Under the pieces are notes generated by a model that had not been told where the DNA came from, ran no database searches, and saw only the letters and a list, made by a program, of their open reading frames with translations. Below, piece by piece: positions 1 to 6,221 of a stretch of DNA of 6,928 nucleotides. Source of the stretch: Rhodospirillales bacterium (GTDB lineage: Bacteria > Pseudomonadota > Alphaproteobacteria > Acetobacterales > Acetobacteraceae); the NCBI GenBank assembly GCA_025352915.1, contig JANXSA010000677.1, positions 1-6,928 of the forward strand. Reading direction: 5' to 3'. The first letter of the stretch is position 1. The number at the start of each line of letters is the position of its first letter. Made by a program: the position numbers and the translations under genes.

Positions 1-1
1 C

Positions 2-382
2 CTCAACGAGGAGGCCGAACAACTCCTCGAACGCCTCAACCTGCAAACCCGCCGCGATGTCTACGCCGGCCTGCTGTCATACGCCGAACAGCGCGCGCTC
101 GAGATCGGCATCACCATCGCCGGCGGTGCCGACGTGATCCTGCTTGACGAACCCACCGCCGGGATGAGCCACTCCGAAACCGACTACGCCGTCGCCATGA
201 TCCGCCGCGTCACCGAGGGTAAGACCCTGCTGATGGTGGAGCACGACATGGGGGTGGTCTTCGGCCTGGCCGACATCATCACCGTGCTGGTCTATGGCGA
301 GGTCATCGCCAGCGACACCCCGGCCAACATCCGCGGCAACCGCGCCGTGCAACAAGCCTATCTCGGTGAGGAGGCGGCGTAA
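2..382 (+). CDS. livG: LivG-type branched-chain amino acid ABC transporter ATPase, 3' part
   Basis: This is the C-terminal part (126 residues) of an ABC ATPase whose 5' end lies before the window; the frame is open from base 2. Visible in order are the ABC signature variant LSYAEQRALEIG, Walker B VILLDEPTAGM, and the H-loop LLMVEHDM, followed by a C-terminal tail ending QQAYLGEEAA. The LSYxEQR signature and a tail with xxAYLGE are typical of the LivG branch of the hydrophobic amino acid (HAAT) importers. The protein would sit on the cytoplasmic face of the inner membrane and, with LivF and two permeases, power uptake of Leu/Ile/Val or related substrates. Its TAA overlaps the livF ATG by one base, so the two are surely co-transcribed. 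The true substrate cannot be told from the ATPase; urea or amide importers of the same superfamily are the main alternative. Confidence 0.85.
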   Translation, partial: LNEEAEQLLERLNLQTRRDVYAGLLSYAEQRALEIGITIAGGADVILLDEPTAGMSHSETDYAVAMIRRVTEGKTLLMVEHDMGVVFGLADIITVLVYGEVIASDTPANIRGNRAVQQAYLGEEAA

Positions 383-1077
383 TGCTTGAAATTCGCAACC
401 TGAACGCCTTCTACGGCAAAAGCCACATCCTCCAGGGCGTCGACATGTCGATCGGCGACGGTGAGATCGTAAGTCTCCTCGGCCGCAACGGCGTCGGCCG
501 CTCCACCACCTGCAAGGCCATCATGGGTCTGGTCGCCCCGCACGGCGAAATCACCTTCAAGGGCCAGGTCATCGCCGGCCTGCGCCCGGACCAGATCGCC
601 CATGCCGGGATCGGCTACGTGCCCGAAGACCGACAGGTCTTCCCGGGCCTCACCGTCCGCCAGAACCTCGAACTCGGCATGAAACGCACCGGCGTCTTCG
701 GGCGCTGGAACTTCGAAGACATGTTCAAGCTCTTCCCCAACCTCGGCGAACGCCGTGACAATCCCGCCGGCGTGCTCTCGGGCGGCGAACAGCAAATGCT
801 CACCATGTGCCGAACCCTGATGGGCGACCCCGACCTGGTCATCATCGACGAACCCACCGAAGGCCTCGCCCCCAAACTGGTCGAACAGGTCGGCGAACTC
901 CTCGACGAAATCGCCCGCCGTGGGGTGTCGATCCTGCTCGTGGAACAAAAACTCACCATCGCGCTGAAAATCTCCAAACGGCTTTACGTGATGGGTCACG
1001 GCCGGATCGTGTTCGAAGGCAACCCCGCCGCCCTGGCGGCCAATGAAGGCATCCGCAAGGAGTGGCTGGAAGTATAA
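382..1077 (+). CDS. livF: LivF-type branched-chain amino acid ABC transporter ATPase
   Basis: Complete 231-residue ABC ATPase, the usual LivF length. The start is fixed by the TAATG overlap with the preceding gene and by GAGGAGG at 368-374, seven bases upstream. Motifs: Walker A region GRNGVGRSTT at residues 34-43, Q-loop EDRQVFPGLTV near 82-92, signature LSGGEQQML at 132-140, Walker B LVIIDEPTEGLAP at 152-164, and the switch region ILLVEQKL at 184-191, where Gln takes the place of the switch His, as is normal in LivF. The odd point is Arg40 (codon CGC, 499-501) where the Walker A Lys should be. It should pair with LivG as the nucleotide-binding half of a HAAT importer. It is the last gene of its operon: a repeat island begins within a few bases of the stop. 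Whether it carries amino acids, amides or urea is not visible here. Confidence 0.9.
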   Translation: MLEIRNLNAFYGKSHILQGVDMSIGDGEIVSLLGRNGVGRSTTCKAIMGLVAPHGEITFKGQVIAGLRPDQIAHAGIGYVPEDRQVFPGLTVRQNLELGMKRTGVFGRWNFEDMFKLFPNLGERRDNPAGVLSGGEQQMLTMCRTLMGDPDLVIIDEPTEGLAPKLVEQVGELLDEIARRGVSILLVEQKLTIALKISKRLYVMGHGRIVFEGNPAALAANEGIRKEWLEV

Positions 1078-1080
1078 AAA

Positions 1081-1117
1081 GTCTTCTTTTTGTGAACAAA
1101 AAGAAGCAAAAAAACTT
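1081..1117. repeat. left arm of 37-bp inverted repeat, itself a palindrome
   Basis: This arm is the exact reverse complement of 1372-1408. It contains a 24-bp palindrome (1083-1106) with arms CTTCTTTTTGT and ACAAAAAGAAG around a GA centre, followed by a run of seven A. It starts three bases after the livF stop codon. Read on the minus strand the palindrome is followed by ACTTTTTA, which has the form of an intrinsic terminator; on the plus strand it is followed by A rather than U, so termination of livF transcripts here would be less standard. Confidence 0.9.
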
Positions 1118-1136
1118 CATCCATTCGTCCTCGTAG

Positions 1137-1162
1137 GGTGGAATGCGCTTTGGCATTCCACC
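1137..1162. repeat. REP-like hairpin GGTGGAATGC
   Basis: Perfect 10-bp arms GGTGGAATGC (1137-1146) and GCATTCCACC (1153-1162) around the loop GCTTTG, preceded by GTAG. The form matches the dispersed GTAGGGTGG...CCACC hairpins seen between genes in many Proteobacteria. That it recurs elsewhere in this genome is an inference. Confidence 0.75.
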
Positions 1163-1227
1163 ACCTGCCCGCCGTCATCAACTCACTTGAACGCCCGCTG
1201 TCTCGCCAGACCTGGCGCCATCAACCC

Positions 1228-1260
1228 CGTCATTGCGAGCCCTTGCGAAGCAATCCACGC
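1228..1260. repeat. CATTGCGAG...GCAATCC dispersed-type repeat
   Basis: CGTCATTGCGAG followed by TTGCGAAGCAATCCACGC. ATTGC at 1232-1236 can pair with GCAAT at 1250-1254. The consensus CATTGCGAGCG..GCGAAGCAATCC is a familiar short interspersed repeat in several bacterial groups, and this copy is close to it. Confidence 0.6.
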
Positions 1261-1312
1261 TTCCTTCCGACCACGCCACACGCAGCCAAAACAACGGTCA
1301 ACCTTACCCCAC

Positions 1313-1343
1313 CGTCATCCTGATCGCAGCGAAGGACCCACGC
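1313..1343. repeat. GTCATCCTGA...GAAGGACC dispersed-type repeat
   Basis: CGTCATCCTGATCGCAGCG followed by AAGGACCCACGC closely resembles the common interspersed repeat GTCATCCTGAGCG-GCGAAGGATC. Imperfect pairing of TCCT with AGGA is possible. It shares the CGTCAT start and CCACGC end with the repeat at 1228-1260, so the two may belong to related families. Confidence 0.55.
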
Positions 1344-1371
1344 TTTTTGCTTCCTTTTTCCTTAACGGATA

Positions 1372-1408
1372 AAGTTTTTTTGCTTCTTTTTGTTCACAAA
1401 AAGAAGAC
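1372..1408. repeat. right arm of 37-bp inverted repeat, itself a palindrome
   Basis: Exact reverse complement of 1081-1117, with the 24-bp palindrome at 1383-1406 preceded by seven T. Similarity to the left arm continues imperfectly inward: GGATAAAG here against GGATGAAG in the complement of the other arm. Read on the plus strand the palindrome lacks a clean U tract. No target-site duplication is seen outside the two arms. Confidence 0.9.
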
Positions 1409-1451
1409 CCTTCCCTCCCTAAAAAATCTTCCCTAACCAGCAATTTTTTCC

Positions 1452-1480
1452 TTGCTCTTCCTATCTCAGTTAGTTATCAT
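1452..1480 (+). promoter_or_regulatory. possible sigma70-type promoter at the start of the Arg/Pro-rich frame
   Basis: TTGCTC (1452-1457) and TATCAT (1475-1480) are separated by exactly 17 bases. The -10 hexamer matches the consensus at five of six positions, the -35 at only three. Transcription would begin near 1487, directly at the ATG at 1489, which would make the message leaderless. The local sequence is AT-rich against a very GC-rich background, so a chance match is possible. Confidence 0.4.
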
Positions 1481-1488
1481 ACAAGCGA

Positions 1489-1939
1489 ATGGAACCGCAT
1501 CGCTCCTCTCCGCGCTCCTCTCACGCAGCTGGCCCCCAGGGGGGCTGGCTGCTGGAGCCTTTGCACGCCCTGATTTTGGCCAGCCTGGCGCGCCTCTTCG
1601 CCCGCCTGGAGCGGATGCTCATGCTCTGGAAATCCGGCGAGCTCCCCCCGCTGCAATCCCGCCGCACTCCGCGTCGCGCCCGCATGGCCGAACCGCGCCG
1701 GCGCGGCCTGCGCGCCCCCCGCCATCGTGCGGCCAGATGCCGGACCAATCGCACCCAGCGTACCCAGGCCGCCGGACGCGCGCGAACCGCCGTTCCCAAA
1801 CCCCCAGCCGCCCGCGCACCATCGACACGCCCGCGCTCCGCCCGCGCCCCCCCACCCCGTCGGTGCTCCCATCGGTCGCGAATCCCCCCCCAAGAGGGGT
1901 CGCTCACGCACGCTCAAATTCGTTTCTATAAAGAACTAA
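1489..1939 (+). CDS. possible Arg/Pro-rich hypothetical protein, perhaps frameshifted
   Basis: I do not assign a function. The frame from ATG 1489 begins with about 20 residues rich in Ser, His and Gly, then a strongly hydrophobic, helix-like stretch (LLEPLHALILASLARLFARL) and an acidic/aromatic end (LMLWKSGELPPL). A long tail rich in Arg, Pro and Ala follows. Such hydrophobic-helix plus Arg/Pro-tail proteins are, from memory, common hypotheticals in Acetobacteraceae. There is no Shine-Dalgarno, but a promoter-like pair ends nine bases before the ATG. The frame has no stop until 2490, deep inside dut on the other strand; the other two plus-strand frames end at 1931 and 1939. Runs of seven C (1847-1853) and eight C (1884-1891) are likely sites of a frameshift, so the end given is an estimate. 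It may equally be non-coding GC-rich sequence. Confidence 0.33.
1525..1552. repeat. GC-rich hairpin near the start of the possible gene
   Basis: GCAGCTGGCCCCC (1525-1537) pairs with GGGGGCTGGCTGC on the other side of an AG loop, with two mismatched positions near the middle of the stem. It lies about 36 bases inside the possible gene at 1489. No T run follows on either strand, so a terminator role is not supported. Confidence 0.5.
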
Positions 1940-1944
1940 ATCGG

Positions 1945-2394
1945 TCAGCGCGTCCCGGTGCTGCCGAACCCACCCGCGCCACGCCCCGTCGCATCAAGCT
2001 CCGCCACCTCAACCCACCCCGCCCGCACCACCGGCGCCAGCACCGCCTGCGCGATCCGCATCCCGCGCTCGACGGTAAACGGCTCCTGCCCCGCGTTCAT
2101 CACGATCACCTGCACCTCGCCGCGATAATCCTCGTCAATGGTTCCCGGACTGTTGGCCAGCACGATGCCGTTCTTCAGCGCCAGCCCGGAGCGCGGCCGC
2201 AGCTGAAGCTCGTACCCCGGCGGCAACGCGATGGCCAACCCGGTCGGCACCAACACACGCTGCCCCGGCGCGATCACCATCGGCGCCGACACGGCGGCCA
2301 GCAGGTCCATCCCGGCCGCACCGGGCGTCGCATAGCCCGGCAGGGCAAGCCCCAGCGAATGCGGCAGGCGCTTGACCTGGACGGCAATGCTCAT
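1945..2394 (-). CDS. dut: deoxyuridine 5'-triphosphate nucleotidohydrolase (dUTPase)
   Basis: Complete 149-residue trimeric-type dUTPase, which hydrolyses dUTP to dUMP and pyrophosphate in the cytoplasm, keeping uracil out of DNA and feeding thymidylate synthesis. All five family motifs are present in order: AGMDL at residues 27-31, [10 protein letters not shown] at 67-76, [10 protein letters not shown] at 84-93 with the catalytic Asp87, RIAQ at 113-116, and the flexible C-terminal [10 protein letters not shown] that closes over the substrate. The ATG overlaps the TGA of coaBC by four bases (ATGA), so dut is translationally coupled and is the last gene of the ubiE-coaBC-dut unit. No intrinsic terminator is clear after its stop; a short CCCC/GGGG hairpin lies at 1888-1899 without a T run. 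Confidence 0.97.
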   Translation of the reverse strand: MSIAVQVKRLPHSLGLALPGYATPGAAGMDLLAAVSAPMVIAPGQRVLVPTGLAIALPPGYELQLRPRSGLALKNGIVLANSPGTIDEDYRGEVQVIVMNAGQEPFTVERGMRIAQAVLAPVVRAGWVEVAELDATGRGAGGFGSTGTR

Positions 2395-3602
2395 GCCAGC
2401 GCCTCGGCAATCCGCAGCGCCAGCCGGCCCGCCACCTCGTCCTTGCCCAACCGGGGCCAGGCCTCGATGCCGTGCTTGCTGACCAGATGAATTTCGTTCT
2501 CCGCCCCGCCCATGATCCCGGTCCCCGGCGAAACGTCATTGGCCACGATCCAGTCGGCGTTCTTGCGGGCAAGCTTGCCCTGCGCATGAACCAGCATGTC
2601 ATGCGTCTCCGCCGCGAACCCCACCACCAGCCGCGGACGCTGTGGCCCGGCGGCGGCAATGGTGGCCAGGATGTCCGGATTGGCCACCAGCGCCAGCGAA
2701 GGCGGCGCCCCGTCCGGCGTCTTCTTCAGCTTCAGCTCGGCAGCACTCGCCACCCGCCAATCCGCCACGGCGGCAGCAAACACCGCCGCATCGGCCGGCA
2801 AGGCGGCGCTACAGGCATCAAGCATCTGCCGCGCCGTCTCCACCCGCCGCACCGCAACCCCCGCCGGATCAGCCAGCGAAACCGGCCCGCTAACCAAAGT
2901 GACCCGCGCCCCGAGTGCTGCCAACGCCGCCGCGATCGCATGCCCCTGCCGCCCCGAACTCCGGTTGGCAATATACCGCACCGGATCGATCGGCTCATGC
3001 GTCGGCCCGCTGGTGACCAGCACATGCTTGCCCGCCAACGGAAGCGGTCGCGCCAGCATCGCCTCGATCGCCGCCAAGATCGCGGGTGGCTCGGACAACC
3101 GCCCGGCGCCAAACTCGTTACACGCCATCGCCCCCTCATCCGGCCCGATCACCGCAACCCCACGCCCGCGCAGCATCGCCATATTCGCCCGCGTCGCCGG
3201 ATGCCCCCACATCCGCACATTCATCGCCGGCGCCACCAGCACCGGCTTGTCGGTGGCCAACAACACGGTGGAGGCAAGATCATCGGCCAGCCCGGCCGCC
3301 ATCTTCGCCAGCAGGTCAGCACTGGCCGGCACCACCACCAACAGGTCGGCCGCCCGCGAAAGCTGGATGTGCCCCATCTCGTTCTCGTCGGACAGCGAGA
3401 AGATATCCTGGAATACCTTGTTCTCGCTGATCGCCTGCAAGGTCAGCGGCGTCACGAAATGCGCGCCACCCTTGGTCAGCACGCAGGTAACCTCGCCGCC
3501 GGATTTGCGGATCAGCCGGATCACCTCGATCGCCTTGAACGCGGCAATCCCGCCGCTGACGATCAACAGGATACGCTTGCCGGACACACTCACAAACGCC
3601 AC
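2391..3602 (-). CDS. coaBC: bifunctional phosphopantothenoylcysteine decarboxylase / phosphopantothenate-cysteine ligase
   Basis: A 403-residue fusion of the two middle enzymes of coenzyme A synthesis: CoaB joins cysteine to 4'-phosphopantothenate (CTP-dependent in bacteria) and CoaC decarboxylates the product using FMN. The N-terminal CoaC half shows [17 protein letters not shown] at 8-24, the HIQLS motif with the probable catalytic His78, PAMN at 125-128 and the active-site Cys161 in [10 protein letters not shown]. The CoaB half starts near residue 190 with [20 protein letters not shown], where Asn213 matches the catalytic Asn, and continues through AAVADWR and LKKTP. The length is normal. 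The start is uncertain: GTG at 3602 lies 13 bases inside the end of ubiE, and GTG codons three and five positions later (3593, 3587) would also leave the flavin domain intact. It is translationally coupled to dut downstream. Confidence 0.96.
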   Translation of the reverse strand: MAFVSVSGKRILLIVSGGIAAFKAIEVIRLIRKSGGEVTCVLTKGGAHFVTPLTLQAISENKVFQDIFSLSDENEMGHIQLSRAADLLVVVPASADLLAKMAAGLADDLASTVLLATDKPVLVAPAMNVRMWGHPATRANMAMLRGRGVAVIGPDEGAMACNEFGAGRLSEPPAILAAIEAMLARPLPLAGKHVLVTSGPTHEPIDPVRYIANRSSGRQGHAIAAALAALGARVTLVSGPVSLADPAGVAVRRVETARQMLDACSAALPADAAVFAAAVADWRVASAAELKLKKTPDGAPPSLALVANPDILATIAAAGPQRPRLVVGFAAETHDMLVHAQGKLARKNADWIVANDVSPGTGIMGGAENEIHLVSKHGIEAWPRLGKDEVAGRLALRIAEALA

Positions 3603-4333
3603 CCGCCATGGATCGCCGCAATGCCACCAGCAAGGTTCTGCACCCGCACCCGCTCAAACCCGGCGCCGGCCATCATCGCCGCCAATGTCTCCTGGTCCGG
3701 ATGCATCCGGATGCTCTCGGCCAGATACTGATAACTCTCACCATCCTGCGCCACCACCCGGCCCAGCCGCGGCAGCACCTTAAACGACCAGGCATCATAG
3801 ACCGGCGCCAGCGCCGCCACCCGCACCTTGGAAAACTCCAGACACATGAACCGCCCACCGGGCCGCAACACCCGCCGCGCCTCGGCCAGAACGGCATCCT
3901 TGTCGGTGCAGTTGCGCAGCCCGAACGCCATGCTGACCGTATCCATGCAGCGATCCGGCAGCGGCAGCCGCTCGGCATCGGCAACCAGGCACGACACCCC
4001 GGCCACCTGCCCGCGGGCCAGCAAACGATCGCGCCCCACCGTCAGCATGGCCTCGTTGATGTCGGACAGGATCGCCGGCCCACCGCCCTTTTCCAGCCAG
4101 CGCAACGTGATATCCCCGGTCCCGCCGGCGAGATCGAGCAGCGTCTTGTGCGGCCGCGGGTCGAGTTGCTCGACAAAGATCTGCTTCCAGACCCGGTGCA
4201 CCCCCAGCGACATCAGATCGTTCATCACGTCATAGCGCCGCGCCACGCTGTCGAACACCGCGCGCACCATCGGCTTCTTCTCGGCCACGGGGACGTCGCG
4301 GAAACCGAAATGCGTAGTGGAGTTGTCGGACAT
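3590..4333 (-). CDS. ubiE: demethylmenaquinone / 2-methoxy-6-polyprenyl-1,4-benzoquinol methyltransferase
   Basis: Complete 247-residue class I SAM-dependent methyltransferase, the C-methylation step of ubiquinone (and, where present, menaquinone) synthesis at the inner membrane. Family signatures: [16 protein letters not shown] at 8-23, [17 protein letters not shown] at 34-50, SAM motif [11 protein letters not shown] at 65-74, the post-I acidic DINEAM, then [10 protein letters not shown] and [11 protein letters not shown], and a C-terminus ending AIHGGWRL. The frame is open far upstream, but those residues are antisense to mutM. ATG 4333 gives the usual MSD-start; ATG 4345 (MVVG extension) is a possible alternative. 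No strong Shine-Dalgarno is visible. It is the first gene of a minus-strand unit with coaBC and dut, and is divergent from mutM with only 27 bases between the start codons. Confidence 0.97.
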   Translation of the reverse strand: MSDNSTTHFGFRDVPVAEKKPMVRAVFDSVARRYDVMNDLMSLGVHRVWKQIFVEQLDPRPHKTLLDLAGGTGDITLRWLEKGGGPAILSDINEAMLTVGRDRLLARGQVAGVSCLVADAERLPLPDRCMDTVSMAFGLRNCTDKDAVLAEARRVLRPGGRFMCLEFSKVRVAALAPVYDAWSFKVLPRLGRVVAQDGESYQYLAESIRMHPDQETLAAMMAGAGFERVRVQNLAGGIAAIHGGWRL

Positions 4334-4350
4334 GCCCACAACCATATAGC
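4323..4350 (+). promoter_or_regulatory. possible mutM promoter overlapping the ubiE start
   Basis: TTGTCG (4323-4328) and TATAGC (4345-4350) lie 16 bases apart. Transcription would start near 4357, giving mutM a leader of a few bases. The core CATATAG reads CTATATG on the opposite strand, so the only AT-rich patch of the gap could serve as a -10 region in both directions. Matches to consensus are modest, so this is tentative. Confidence 0.3.
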
Positions 4351-4360
4351 GTCCGCGCCC

Positions 4361-5200
4361 ATGCCGGAACTCCCCGAAGTCGAAACCGTGATGCGCGGCC
4401 TGCGCGCCCAGATCGAGGGCCGGGTGATCAGCCATGCCCAGGTGCACCGGGCCGGCATGCGCTTTCCCTTTCCGCCCGACCTCGCCGCCCGGCTGACTGG
4501 CGCCCGGGTCGTCTCGTTCCGGCGGCGGGCGAAATACATTCTGATGCGGCTGGATCGCGGCGAAAGCGTGCTGATCCATCTCGGCATGTCCGGCCGCATG
4601 CTGATCGAGCGGGTGGGGCGCAACGCCATGCCGGCGCACGAGCACCTGACGCTGGAGACCGATTGCGGCACCATCGTCGGCTTCGTCGACCCGCGCCGCT
4701 TTGGCTGCGTCGACCTGGTGGCGACGAATGCCGAGGACCAGCACCGGTTGCTCGCCGAACTGGGGCCGGAGCCATTGGATGACTCGTTCTCGGCGGCCAC
4801 ACTCGCCGATGCCCTGGCGGGACGGCGAACACCGTTGAAGGCGGCGTTGCTGGACCAGAAGACGGTGGCCGGGCTGGGCAACATCTATGTCTGCGAGGCG
4901 CTGTTCCGGGCGGGGCTGTCACCGACGCGCCAGGCGCACACGGTCAAGCCGGCGGCGATGCGGCGGCTGGTGGCCGAGATCAAGGCAACGCTGGGCGAGG
5001 CGATCGCCGCCGGCGGTTCGAGCTTGCGCGACTATGTCCAGCCGGATGGCGAGCTCGGCTATTTCCAGCACGCCTGGAAGGTCTACGGCCGCGAGGGTGA
5101 CCCCTGCCCCGCCTGTCCGGGCCCGCCGGGCTGCGCGGGTGTGGCACGCATCGTCCAGTCCGGGCGCAGCACCTTCTATTGCCCCCGCCGCCAACGATGA
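4361..5200 (+). CDS. mutM: formamidopyrimidine-DNA glycosylase / AP lyase
   Basis: A 279-residue Fpg/MutM enzyme that removes 8-oxoguanine and formamidopyrimidines from DNA and cleaves the abasic site. The start at 4361 is certain because the mature enzyme needs the N-terminal PELPEVET: Pro2 is the nucleophile and Glu3 the general acid. Lys58 lies in the RRAKY segment, the H2TH region is [19 protein letters not shown], and Arg269 in the GRSTFYC loop contacts DNA. The C-terminal zinc finger is unusual. Cys249, Cys252 and Cys274 are in place, but the fourth ligand of the usual CPxC ending is Arg277 (CPRRQR), and an extra Cys258 sits in an expanded CPGPPGC loop. It is divergent from ubiE and 48 bases ahead of the enoyl-CoA hydratase, probably co-transcribed with it. 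Confidence 0.97.
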   Translation: MPELPEVETVMRGLRAQIEGRVISHAQVHRAGMRFPFPPDLAARLTGARVVSFRRRAKYILMRLDRGESVLIHLGMSGRMLIERVGRNAMPAHEHLTLETDCGTIVGFVDPRRFGCVDLVATNAEDQHRLLAELGPEPLDDSFSAATLADALAGRRTPLKAALLDQKTVAGLGNIYVCEALFRAGLSPTRQAHTVKPAAMRRLVAEIKATLGEAIAAGGSSLRDYVQPDGELGYFQHAWKVYGREGDPCPACPGPPGCAGVARIVQSGRSTFYCPRRQR

Positions 5201-5248
5201 GTAACCAGCGGGGCTGAGCTACCAACCGGCGACATACAGGAGGCCGCG

Positions 5249-6019
5249 ATGCCCGAGATGATTATCGTCGAGACCCACGGCCCCGTCGGCCTGATCCGCC
5301 TCAACCGCCCCACGGCACTCAACGCCCTGTGCGACCAGCTGATGGCCGAGTTGGGCGAGCAACTCCTGGGCTTCGATGCCGACCCCGCGATCGGCGCCAT
5401 CATCCTGACTGGCAGCGAGCGCGCCTTCGCCGCCGGGGCCGACATCAAGGAAATGCGCGACCGGACCTACCCCGCCGTCTACCAGGACGATTTCATCGGC
5501 CGGCGCTGGGAGACGGTGTTGCAGGTCAAGAAGCCGGTGATCGCCGCGGTCGCCGGCTTTGCCCTGGGCGGCGGCTGCGAGCTGGCGATGATGTGCGACA
5601 TCATCCTGGCCGCCGACACCGCCAAGTTCGGCCAGCCCGAGATCAACCTCGGCGTCATCCCCGGCGCCGGCGGCACCCAGCGCCTGACCCGTGCCGTGGG
5701 CAAGTCCAAGGCGATGGAGATGATCCTCGCCGCGCGCATGATGGACGCCGCCGAGGCCGAGCGCGCCAACCTAGTCAGCCGGGTGGTGCCCGCCGCCGAC
5801 CTGCTGGCCGAGGCGCTCAAGCTGGGCGAGAAGCTGGCAGCACTATCGCCGGTGGCGGTCGCCATGGCGAAGGATTCGGTGAACCGCGCCTTCGAGGTGA
5901 ACCTGCACGAGGGCGTGCGCTACGAGCGCCGGCTGTTCCTGTCGCTGTTCGGCACGCCGGACCAGCAGGAGGGGATGGCCGCCTTCGCCGAGAAGCGCCG
6001 CCCGCAGTTCAGCCGCTAG
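5249..6019 (+). CDS. enoyl-CoA hydratase
   Basis: A 256-residue crotonase-fold enzyme expected to hydrate 2-trans-enoyl-CoA to 3-hydroxyacyl-CoA in beta-oxidation or related acyl-CoA breakdown. The oxyanion-hole segment [11 protein letters not shown] is at residues 59-69, [11 protein letters not shown] at 107-117 with Glu111, and [20 protein letters not shown] from 127 with Glu131. Both glutamates of true hydratases (Glu144 and Glu164 in the rat enzyme) are therefore present, which argues against isomerase-only or dehalogenase members. The C-terminus, [12 protein letters not shown], is typical. The start is backed by a strong AGGAGG at 5238-5243, five bases before the ATG. It follows mutM after 48 bases with no terminator-like hairpin between. 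I leave the symbol blank because paralogues (echA, fadB1, paaF, crt) cannot be separated by eye. Confidence 0.93.
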   Translation: MPEMIIVETHGPVGLIRLNRPTALNALCDQLMAELGEQLLGFDADPAIGAIILTGSERAFAAGADIKEMRDRTYPAVYQDDFIGRRWETVLQVKKPVIAAVAGFALGGGCELAMMCDIILAADTAKFGQPEINLGVIPGAGGTQRLTRAVGKSKAMEMILAARMMDAAEAERANLVSRVVPAADLLAEALKLGEKLAALSPVAVAMAKDSVNRAFEVNLHEGVRYERRLFLSLFGTPDQQEGMAAFAEKRRPQFSR

Positions 6020-6031
6020 CGCCGGCGCAGA

Positions 6032-6055
6032 CCAGCGTTGTCCCCAGCGTTGTCC
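6032..6055. repeat. perfect tandem duplication of a 12-bp unit
   Basis: CCAGCGTTGTCC occurs twice back to back (6032-6043 and 6044-6055), starting 13 bases after the enoyl-CoA hydratase stop. GCGCCGG (6019-6025) and CCGGCGC (6054-6060) flank it and could form a stem, with the tandem repeat in the loop. Confidence 0.85.
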
Positions 6056-6084
6056 GGCGCCGCCCCGGCCGGGTCAGGGGTTCC

Positions 6085-6113
6085 TTGACTCAGGGCCGCC
6101 AGCCCCATAGAAC
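6085..6113 (+). promoter_or_regulatory. sigma70-type promoter of rpsT
   Basis: TTGACT (6085-6090) and TAGAAC (6108-6113) are exactly 17 bases apart, matching the housekeeping consensus at five and four of six positions. Transcription would begin near 6120 and leave a leader of about 100 bases before the rpsT start. The position, in the only gap ahead of a ribosomal protein gene, supports the call. Confidence 0.7.
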
Positions 6114-6221
6114 GCGGCCCTTGCTGTCGAAGCTGAACTGCCTGCAAGCTGCCGGCTTCGCGCCTGTCATTTGTTTCGTCCCTCGCTTCCTGCCGCTCTA
6201 GACCTGGAACTCAGTCAGCCC

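Larger units (their letters stand above)
1078..1488. other. intergenic repeat island without a convincing gene
   Basis: About 410 bases between livF and the possible gene at 1489. All short frames here lack recognisable protein features. The stretch is AT-richer than its surroundings and made largely of palindromes: a 37-bp inverted repeat pair (1081-1117 and 1372-1408), a GGTGGAATGC hairpin (1137-1162), a short CGCCAG/CTGGCG palindrome (1204-1217), a CATTGCGAG-type repeat (1228-1260) and a GTCATCCTGA-type repeat (1313-1343). A degraded copy of the T-rich repeat, TTTTTGCTTCC, lies just inside the right arm near 1344-1362. The part from 1411 to 1450 is pyrimidine-rich with short A and T runs. 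Confidence 0.75.

Noticed and set aside
1081..1408. CRISPR array
   Set aside because: The repeated units are inverted, only two in number, 254 bases apart, and not evenly spaced.
1888..1899. CCCC-AAGA-GGGG as a terminator for dut or the possible plus-strand gene
   Set aside because: The stem is only four base pairs and is not followed by a T run on either strand.
2472..3783. Long plus-strand open frames of about 400 codons across coaBC
   Set aside because: They are antisense to a complete CoaBC with all motifs, contain no recognisable domains, and have the Arg/Pro/His/Ala-biased composition of GC-rich shadow frames.
3608..4360. Upstream extension of the mutM frame on the plus strand
   Set aside because: The extension is antisense to ubiE, and MutM needs the N-terminal PELPE right after the initiator Met, so the real start is 4361.
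4334..4744. Extension of the ubiE frame to a 384-residue protein
   Set aside because: The extra N-terminal residues are antisense to mutM and unlike UbiE; the family starts close to the MSDN residues at 4333.
6038..6046. DnaA-box-like TTGTCCCCA
   Set aside because: It matches TTATCCACA at seven of nine positions, lies within a simple tandem duplication, and no cluster of further boxes was found nearby.
5329..6201. A 290-codon plus-strand frame over the enoyl-CoA hydratase
   Set aside because: It is a +1 shadow with an Arg/Gly-rich composition; the crotonase frame has all motifs and a strong ribosome binding site.
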